From an uncultured Oscillospiraceae bacterium (lineage in GTDB: Bacteria; Bacillota; Clostridia; Oscillospirales; Acutalibacteraceae): 64,000 nt of DNA. The stretch is taken from NCBI GenBank assembly GCA_900541565.1, contig UQKB01000008.1, positions 14,354 through 78,353 of the forward strand, in the 5' to 3' direction. Position numbers and translations under genes: made by a program. The stretch's first letter is position 1; every line of letters begins with the position of its first letter. The notes below the pieces were generated by a model, which worked only from the letters and a program-made list of their open reading frames with translations, made no database searches and was not told where the DNA came from. Below are positions 28,345 through 37,000 of this stretch, piece after piece.

Positions 28345-28476
28345 GTATATCCGTTCTCCTTCCACATTTGCTATCGCAAATTGCGAGCATAGGCAGATTT
28401 GACCGTGCTCGACAAAATATTGCACAAAAGCAAATTTTTGCATAAAATTGCCAATATATAACAATCTTCCTAGAAT

Positions 28477-28505
28477 ATAATAGCAATTTTTAAGTGTAAT
28501 TTCAA
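28477..28505 (-). promoter_or_regulatory. Promoter of the glycogen operon
   Basis: Minus-strand -35 TTGAAA (28500-28505), 17-base spacer, -10 TATTAT (28477-28482). This leaves a leader of about 125 bases before glgB in which no known riboswitch was recognised. Confidence 0.65.
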
Positions 28506-29260
28506 TAGATTTACAAATTTAAATTACAAAGAATTTAGTCAATATTTAGTTGTATCTTACAAAAGTTTTTTGAAATGGGCATAAATTCTGCAAATTGTTT
28601 GGTTAAATTGACGGCGGCGGTTTAATTATGGCAAAACATAACCATGCTATCATAGAAAGTACGGTGGAAAATGGCGAAAAGACGGTAGGGACAAAGGCCC
28701 GTACAAAAATGTATGCACGCTGCTTTTTTTAAAAGAACATACAACCCTAAAAATTGCAAATTTATATAACGCCTTGCCGTACCTGATTATTGTATGGCAA
28801 AACACAAGAAAAAACCGTATTTACGAACCTTCTCTGTTCATTAAAACGAAATAAAGTAAGAGCGGCGTAAGCGCTATGCATTTTTGTATACCACTTACGC
28901 CGTTTTTTGGCTTGTTTACGCCGAACTATAGATTTTAAAAATGCAGTATGCTATTATAGAGATAAAGTTTTTATGCGTGGCTGCTGCAAAATGCCTGTCG
29001 CAAGCTTTGGAGAGGCTGCAGCAATGAATATTTCCATTACACAATTTATAAGAAAGCCTTTCTGGGGCACTGCCGGAAGAATTGTGACACCAAGATACTA
29101 CAAAATACTATAAAATAAAATGGAGCGTAAAATTTATAGAAAAATTTTTATTGTACATATGTGTTTGATGCATAAAGAATTTATATGCAGGTCGCAATAA
29201 TATTGCTTAATGTATTAGATAAAGATTGTTTTATGGATAGTGTGAGTGGATAAGGGGTAA
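28506..29260. other. Long AT-rich intergenic region with hairpins, no convincing gene
   Basis: This 755-base gap between divergent glgB and the exporter gene holds no protein-like frame. Structures seen: AGTACGG (about 28658) facing CCCGTAC (about 28698) around a purine-rich interior with GAAAAGACGG and GGGACAAAGG; TTGCCGTAC facing GTATGGCAA (about 28774-28800); a TTATG/CATAA hairpin near 28630; and an orphan terminator at 28863-28908. The region presumably also holds the promoter and leader of the exporter-NRPS transcript, but no good -35/-10 pair was found. Confidence 0.6.
28863..28908 (+). terminator. Orphan intrinsic terminator in gene-free region
   Basis: CGGCGTAAG (28863-28871) pairs with CTTACGCCG (28894-28902), followed by six T. 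No gene ends here on the plus strand. A second TTACGCCG at 28916-28923 could compete for the same 5' arm, which would form an alternative structure without the T run. Confidence 0.7.
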
Positions 29261-30988
29261 TTGAAAAAAATGTCTGAATACACTTTAAAAAGAAACGGAA
29301 ATATTATCAATAAAAAGTACCTTGAATATTTTGTACCTACGGTTCTTACTGCAATGGCAAATAATATTGCTGTTATGGTGGATTCGATTTTGGTAGGCCA
29401 TATGGTGGGCAGCACTTCCATGGCCGCAATTAATTTACTGTCGCCCGTTATACAGTTTTACTTTTCCATGACAATATTATTTGGTCTGGGCGCATCTACA
29501 ATCATTTCCTATGCAAAAGGGAAAAACGATAAGGCTACCGCCGACAAGACGTTTACAGTCGCTTTTATCGCGCTTTTATTCTTAAGTGCAGTTCTTATGA
29601 TTGTGCAGTTTCTATTGCTTGATCCGATTGCTTCCATATTTACATCCATTCCTGAACTTAAAAGAGAGCTGATCCTGTATTACATACCCGTAATCGCCGG
29701 TACTCCGTTTTCTTTATTATTGCCTAGTGTGGTGCATTGTATAAGAAGTGACGGCAGGCCAAACTTTGCGTCAAATCTGATTATTCTTTCAAATGCTGTA
29801 AACCTTGTTATGGATATTGTGCTTATGGGACCGTTTCATATGGGAATCATCGGTTCTTCAATTGCAACGGTAATCGGTAATGTGATTGCATTTTTTATGA
29901 TGCTTACGCATTTTAAAGATAGAAGAAACACGCTTCATTTTGATTTTTCTATTTTTCAAAGTATAAAAGAATTTTTTGGAAAACTGGGATTGTTATTTGC
30001 AACGGGTGTTTCGGGTGCTCTTGGAACACTGCTGATCACGGTAAAGATGTTTTATCTGAACAGTATGGTTCAGAATGAGGCAGGAAAAGACGGCATGGTT
30101 GCAATGTCTGTAATTTCCATGTGTCAAATATTTGTATCTGCATTTGTAACGGGCGCTTCTCAGACAATGATACCGATCGTAAGCGTACTGCTGGGGGAAA
30201 AAGATCTTACCGGTATTCAATATGCTTTCAGAAAAGCTGTGCTGATTCTGTTGGCTGCAAGTGTAGCCATTATGCTTGTGATTGAAGGTGTGCCGGAATT
30301 TGTTGCCCAGATATTTGGCGACAAAACTGCACAGGAAATGTCATTTGTAGTTCCGGCTTTGCGGATAAGCTCTTTGTCGTTTCCCGGACTTGCGCTTTCG
30401 TTTTTGTTGATGTATTACTTTATGGCAACAAAGAAAAAATTTCTATCGTTGACCATTTCCATTGTAAACGGTATTGCCATCATTGTTCCTTGTGCATATG
30501 TGTTAAGCGAAATTTTCGGTATTACAGGAATTTGGCTTACACTGGTGGTGGCACAGTACGGAACCTTGCTTTTTATAGCTGTTATGGTATTTGTGATAAT
30601 CAAGAGGTCAAACGGCAGGTACAAAAATTTTTATTTGATTGAAAGCAGCAAGGATAATGAGCTCTTGTCTTTCTCGGTAAATTCTGCTCTTTCCAAGGAA
30701 GAAATTGCGTCTTATATGACAGAAAAGCTTGCGGATATAGATTATCAGGCAAGGGAAAAAATGATTTTGGCAACAGCAGAGGTCCTTGCTTTTGTAAAAG
30801 AGCTGGGAGCAAAAAGGGGCAAGCCAGTTGAAACCGATATAAGAGTGAACCGTGAAGGAAATGACTATATTATTTTACTGAGAAGTAACGGTTATGAAAT
30901 CAAAATGGCAGAAATGCATCATACTATATGCAAAAGCTTTGATTATACCCGTGTTTTGGGTATGAATCAGATAAAAATAGTCGTTTAA
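29261..30988 (+). CDS. MATE family exporter fused to a degenerate HATPase-like domain
   Basis: 575 residues. Residues about 20-440 form a MATE exporter with twelve hydrophobic segments (start YFVPTVLTAMANNIAVMVDS, repeated as LLFATGVSGALGTLLITVK in the second half). Residues about 445-575 are soluble: FSVNSALSKEEIASYMTEKL, EKMILATAEVLAFVKELGAK, DYIILLRSNGYEIKMAE, and LGMNQIKIVV, which follow the order of an RsbW/SpoIIAB-type (HATPase_c_2) fold, but the ATP-binding Asn of the N box and the Gly-rich boxes are not evident. Start is a TTG at 29261 with AAGGGG upstream. It lies 20 bases before the NRPS and is likely to export its product. Confidence 0.85.
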   Translation: MKKMSEYTLKRNGNIINKKYLEYFVPTVLTAMANNIAVMVDSILVGHMVGSTSMAAINLLSPVIQFYFSMTILFGLGASTIISYAKGKNDKATADKTFTVAFIALLFLSAVLMIVQFLLLDPIASIFTSIPELKRELILYYIPVIAGTPFSLLLPSVVHCIRSDGRPNFASNLIILSNAVNLVMDIVLMGPFHMGIIGSSIATVIGNVIAFFMMLTHFKDRRNTLHFDFSIFQSIKEFFGKLGLLFATGVSGALGTLLITVKMFYLNSMVQNEAGKDGMVAMSVISMCQIFVSAFVTGASQTMIPIVSVLLGEKDLTGIQYAFRKAVLILLAASVAIMLVIEGVPEFVAQIFGDKTAQEMSFVVPALRISSLSFPGLALSFLLMYYFMATKKKFLSLTISIVNGIAIIVPCAYVLSEIFGITGIWLTLVVAQYGTLLFIAVMVFVIIKRSNGRYKNFYLIESSKDNELLSFSVNSALSKEEIASYMTEKLADIDYQAREKMILATAEVLAFVKELGAKRGKPVETDIRVNREGNDYIILLRSNGYEIKMAEMHHTICKSFDYTRVLGMNQIKIVV

Positions 30989-31008
30989 TTGAGTAATGAG
31001 GTGAGAAA

Positions 31009-34000
31009 ATGAATGTATTAATGGACCATCTGAAGGATTCTTTTTTAAGCTATGCAGATAAAGCTGCTTTTATTGATCACAGTGGAAAGCGCGTCACTAC
31101 TTATAGGCAGCTTGATGAAATGAGCGGGAAAATCGCCAGGGGAATTATAGAAAAGGGATGCAAAAAGGGTGCGATCATTCCCGTGCTTATGCCAAGATGT
31201 ACCGAGTACATAGCGGCCGAAATTGGAATCATGAAGGCCGGTTGTGCATTTGCCCCGCTGATTACAGACTACCCCAAGGACAGGGTTGCGTACATAAAAA
31301 AGGATTGTAACAGCAGTTTTGTAATTGATAAAGAATTTGTGGATGCATGCATAAATTATGCGCCGTATGAAGAAATTGCAGAGCTTTGCGATACGGACAA
31401 AGGCTTTGTCATTTATACGTCTGGCTCTACGGGCAGTCCCAAGGGCATTATTCACTCACAAAGATCTCTTTATGAAAGTTTGGTAAGACAGCTTGAGATT
31501 GAGCAAACGACCGATCAGGATATTTGTCTTAGCACCATCACACATAGCTTTTCCGTATCCGTGCCGGAAAACTATGTACCGTTGCTTGCCGGTGCTACCA
31601 TCGTTATGCTCAATGATGAGGAAAGAAAAGATGTTCGTTTTCTTGAAACCGCAATAGAACAGTACGGTATTACAAACGCCTATATCAATCCCACTCAGCT
31701 TAAGGTCTACAAAAACAAGAGCAAAACGTTAAAAACCGTAAAGACCGTTGGGGAGAGGCTCTGTAACCAATACAGCGATGCATACAAAATGATAAACATT
31801 TACGGTGCAAGCGAAACCCTGCTTGCACTTGCCTTTACGGTTGACAAAAGCTATGACAATACACCAATAGGCAAGCCCGTAAGCGGTATAAGCGTTTATA
31901 TTCTGGATGAAAACGGCCATCCTGTCAGAGATGGAGAGGAAGGCGAGCTTTGCGTTGCCGGGGCTATTTCGGACGGATACCTAAATCTTCCCAATCAGAC
32001 TGCGAAGGCTTACCGGCTTAATCCGTATGCAACGTGTGATGCAGATAAAATTCTGTTTCATACAAACGATATTGTTAAACGTTTGGATGACGGTAATATT
32101 ATATATGTCAACCGCAAGGACTGGATGGTTAAAATCAATGGGCAGAGGGTTGAGGTTGGAGAAATTGAGGTTTGCTCACAGAATGTAAGCGGTGTTGAAG
32201 AAGCTGTTGTAAAAGCATTTGTAAACGATTATGGACAGAATTATCTTGTGGAATATTTTAAAGGCGAAAACGTAACGGCTGAAGCTATTAAAAGGCATTT
32301 GCGCACAGTCTTGCCCGACTATATGATCCCGCTATTCTTTGTAAAGCTTTCGGAATTTCCCCTTAATGCAAATGGAAAAATTAACAGGCTTGCACTGGAA
32401 AAACCGGATGCTTCTATGTATAAAGCAAAATATGTTGCGCCGAAAAATGCAACAGAGAAACTGCTCTGTGAAAAATTTGAGGAGGTTTTACACTGCGGAA
32501 AGGTTGGAATAAACGACAGCTTTTTTGATCTTGGCGGTGATTCGATCAAGGTTATGATGCTTCAGAATGCATGTGAAATTCCAGGGCTTTCAACCGATAT
32601 TATTTTTGAATGCAAAACGCCCGAGCGTATTTCAGAAAATCTGATACATACAGATGAGGACATAATTGCTGGGTGTGTGGGTGTTGTGCAGGCGTTATAT
32701 CCGTTAACGCCGAGTCAGATGGGTGTTTATCTTGCCTGTATCAAAAATCCTCAGGGGACCATGTACAACACACCCTGTTGCTATACCTTCAGCAAAACCT
32801 CAAAAATCAACATTGGCACCCTTGGTTCCGCTGTTGAAAAGGCAGTAAGAAATCACGAGGCCTTTTGCTTTATGATTGACACCTCTACAGGCACGCCAAT
32901 GATGCGCAGACAAGCCATAACGGTGGATATCCCAGTCATCACGACCACAGACACAGAGCTTGCCAATGCAAAGAAAGCTTTTGTAAAGCCGTTCGACCTT
33001 ACAAGCGATCAGCTGTTTCGATTTACAATCTTTGAAACGGAAACGGTCTACTGCTTTGCAATGGATTTTCACCATATTGCCTTTGACGGTACTTCGGTGG
33101 CTGTCATTTGCAATGAAATTTCGTTGGCGTATAACGGACAAAAAATTGAAAAAGAACGCTTTGGGCAATTTGCCCTGTCGCTTTATGAGCAAAGGCTTGA
33201 GGAAACGGAAAAGTACAGGGAAGCAGAGAAATATTTTGATAAGATTTTTGACGGCCTGGAAGTCAGTTCCAGACTGGCTGCCGATTTTCAAGAGGACGAA
33301 ACTGTTGCAAACAAGCCCTGCAAGAGATTTACAAGATTTCTTTCCCATGATCTGTCAAATGAAAATGTAAGCAGTTTTGTAAAAGCAAAAGGCATTACGG
33401 AAAACACGCTCTTTTTTGGGGCTTGTCAATATGCAGTGGCAAAATTTACAGGACAAAATGAGACCGTTGTATGCACTGTAAACCACGGACGGCATGACGG
33501 GAGAATGAAAAACACGATCGGTATGATGGTGCGTACTCTGCCTGTGTACACAAAGTTTGACGAGGATACCGCCGTGGTTGATTATCTTGTGTCGGTGGAA
33601 AATAACCTTCGCGCATCTATCAAAAATGACAGCTACCCCTTTGTAAAACTCGCCACAAAGTATGGGCTCGATACAGATATTATGTTTGTATATCAGTCAG
33701 ACGCTTTCAACAGCTTTGAACTTGCTGGAGAAACACTTGATATGGAGAGTATTCCCGTTGACAGTGCACAAGCCCCCCTTTCTATTATGATCTTCAAGAG
33801 TCACGGCGGCTTTGAAATAGAATTTCAATATCGCAGCGATCTATATGAACAGGAGACCATTCAATCCTTTGCCGATATGCTTGTGTTAATCATCCGTGAA
33901 ATGATGAAAAAAGCAACGCTTTCCGAAATTGACCTTGTATCCCCACGCAGCAGGGAGAAAATTTTTGAAATAAATCGCCAGACGGAAACCGACTGCGATT

Positions 34001-37000
34001 TAAGTATTGGTTTTATAGATTTGTTTCGTGAGCAGGTAAAGCTTCGGCCCGACAAAACAGCGCTGGTATTCAAGGAAAACCGTTACACTTATAAAGAGCT
34101 TGATGCAATAACAGACAAGATTGCAAAATATCTTCATGACAAGGGCTACGGCGCGGAGGATGCCGTTGCTGTTCTTGTGGAGCGCTGTGAGTATATGACA
34201 ATCTGTGCGATTGGCGTATTAAAATCGGGCGCAGCTTATGAGCCGCTTGATCCTACGCATCCATCAGAGCGGTTGCAGTTTATGATAAAGGATGCAAATG
34301 TAAAAATTATGATTGCAGATGAAAAACTGCTGCATCTTGTGCCTGATTTTAAGGGGGAAATTCTGAAAATCAGCGAGATTGCGACCCTTCCTGCCTGCAA
34401 TACTGCGCTGCCTAGTCCGGCTCCAGAGGATTTGTTTGTTCTGCTTTATACATCAGGCTCTACAGGCGTGCCAAAGGGCTGCATGCTAAACCACCGCAAT
34501 ATAACAAACTTTATCCACTGGGGATATAAGATTTTTGAAATTACCGACGAAAGCTCCACGGCGGCATACGCAAGTTATGGGTTTGATGCTCATATGATGG
34601 ACATTTATCCGTTTTTGTCTTTTGGCGCAACAGAGTACATTATCCCCGAAGAAAAACGCCTGGACTTGGTATGGATAAATGATTACTGTGCAAAACATGG
34701 CATTACAAGTATGTTTATGACAACGCAGGTGGGCAGAGCGTTTATTACTTCCATAGACAATATTGCACTCAAGATCATAGGCACAGGCGGGGAAAAATTA
34801 GTGCCTTTTACGCCCGTGGAAGGCATAAAGGTCTACAATCTTTACGGCCCAACCGAGTGTACCATTATAACTACGGCGTTTCATGTGGATAAATATTATG
34901 ATCCGCTTCCTGTCGGAAAGGCTGTTGACAACACACATCTGTATGTTGTTGACAAACAGCTTAGAATGCTGCCTGTAGGAGCAGTAGGCGAGTTGTGTGT
35001 TGCGGGCCCGCTTGTATCCCGCGGCTATTTGAATCGTCCTGAGCAGACAGAAAAGGTATATGTCAAAAATCCTTTTGAAAATCGTGAAAGATATGGTGTT
35101 CTTTATCATACGGGCGATATTGTTAAATTCATGAACGACGGAAATTTGTCCTATGTGGGCAGACGCGACGGAATGGTCAAAATCCGTGGCTACCGGATTG
35201 AATTGACCGAGGTTGAGGCAGTTATCCGCGAGTTTGACGGCATTAAAGACGCAACCGTTGTTGCCAAGGATAAGCCGGCGGGTGGAAAGTACATAGCCGC
35301 ATATGTTGTTTCGGACGGCGCGGTTGACATTGACAGTCTTAAAAGCTTTATCGCAGAAAAGAAACCGCCTTTTATGGTGCCCGAAGCCATTATGCAGCTT
35401 GACAGCATTCCGCTTAATGTAAATGGAAAGGTTGACAGAAGAAAACTGCCGGAAATGCAGCTTGCGGCGGCCGAAACAGCGGCACAGAAGACAGAGCATC
35501 CGCTGACTTTGCTCCAAAAGAAAATATTAGATATAATAGAAAAAATTATTGGAACAAAGGAAATTGACGTTTCGGCAGATCTTATGCATTGTGGCATGAC
35601 GTCCCTTACTGTAATTAAGCTTGCCGTAGAGCTTAATAAGGTATTCGGGTATAACGCAGAAATTCAAACACTGATGAAGGGGTGTTCTGTGTTATCGCTT
35701 GAATCCGAAATTGTTCAAAATCTTCTTACGGCAAGAAAAAATTCTGGCAGCAGTATCTCTGCGGAAAAAGCCGAAAAGGAGTATGTACCTCTTTCTTATA
35801 CCCAATACGGCGTGTATGCAGAGTGTATGAAGCATCCGTATGATACTTTCTACAATATTCCTTTTTGTTATAAATTTCCGGCTTCTTTCCGTGCAGAAAA
35901 GCTTGCAAAAGCTGTAACCGACGTGCTTGCTGCACATCCATATGTTTTCACGCGCATCGGGGTGAGAAATGATGATGTTGTACAGATCAAGCAGCGTGCA
36001 GATGATTTTACCGTACCTGTCAAAAAGATGCCTGAACATGCGTTTGAAAAATACAGAGCAGACTTTGTAAAACCCTACAAGCTGATGAATACGCAGCTTT
36101 TCAAAGTGGAAGTTATCGAAACAGAAAAATCGGTTTATCTGTTTGCCGAATTTCATCACATCATTTTTGACGGCGCTTCCTTCGGATTATTTGCAGAAGC
36201 TGTAAAGGATGCTTATGAGGGAAAAGAAATAGAGGCTGAGACCTACGACTATTTCGACTATGTGCGTGCTGAAGCAGAAAACAGGTCGGGCGCTGCATTT
36301 AAGGCTGCTGAAACTTATATTTCCAATATGCTTTCAAAGTGCGAAAGCGCTGACGAAATTACGCCGGATTTAGGAGGCTTACCCGAAAACGGAAAGCCGG
36401 TAATGCTTTCTGTTCCTTTTGATATGCACCGCATTTCAAAATTTTGCAATGAGATCGGCATCACGCCTGCGCACCTTTTCCTTGCCTCCATGCTTTATGT
36501 TGTGTCAAGGTTTACAAACAGCCGCAATGCCTACATTAACACAATAAGCAACGGACGGACAGATATAAAGCTTCGCAACTGCTTTGGCATGTTTGTTAAA
36601 ACCCTGCCAATTGGGATTGAAATAGGTGATGTCACCGCTTTAGAGCTTGTTAAAGCTGCAAAAGAGCTTCTGGTGAACGCTGTTTCAAATGAAATTTATC
36701 CTTATGCCGATGTTTGCCGCAAATTCAATTATGCGCCAAACATTCTATATGCTTACCAGCTTGGGGTCTCTGAAGATCTTTATATAGATCAGCAAAAAAT
36801 TGAAAACGACGCAATCGGAGAAAGAAGAGTCAAATTTAAAACGGCCGTTTATATTGAAAAAAACAATGGGCAGGAAAGTATAAACGTTTTGTATAATGAT
36901 GCGCTGTACAGCCAAAATCTGATGGAGGCATTTGCAAATGCAATTGCAGTTGTTACAGAAAAGATAATTGCCGACCCGCATCAGAAAGTGCGTAAAATCT

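Noticed and set aside
28344..28476. Riboswitch in the glgB leader
   Set aside because: Some short inverted repeats (ATTTGC/GCAAAT) occur, but no known aptamer core and no terminator before glgB.
28907..29113. Possible 68-residue protein in the gene-free region
   Set aside because: TTG start without ribosome site, begins inside the terminator T run, and no family features.
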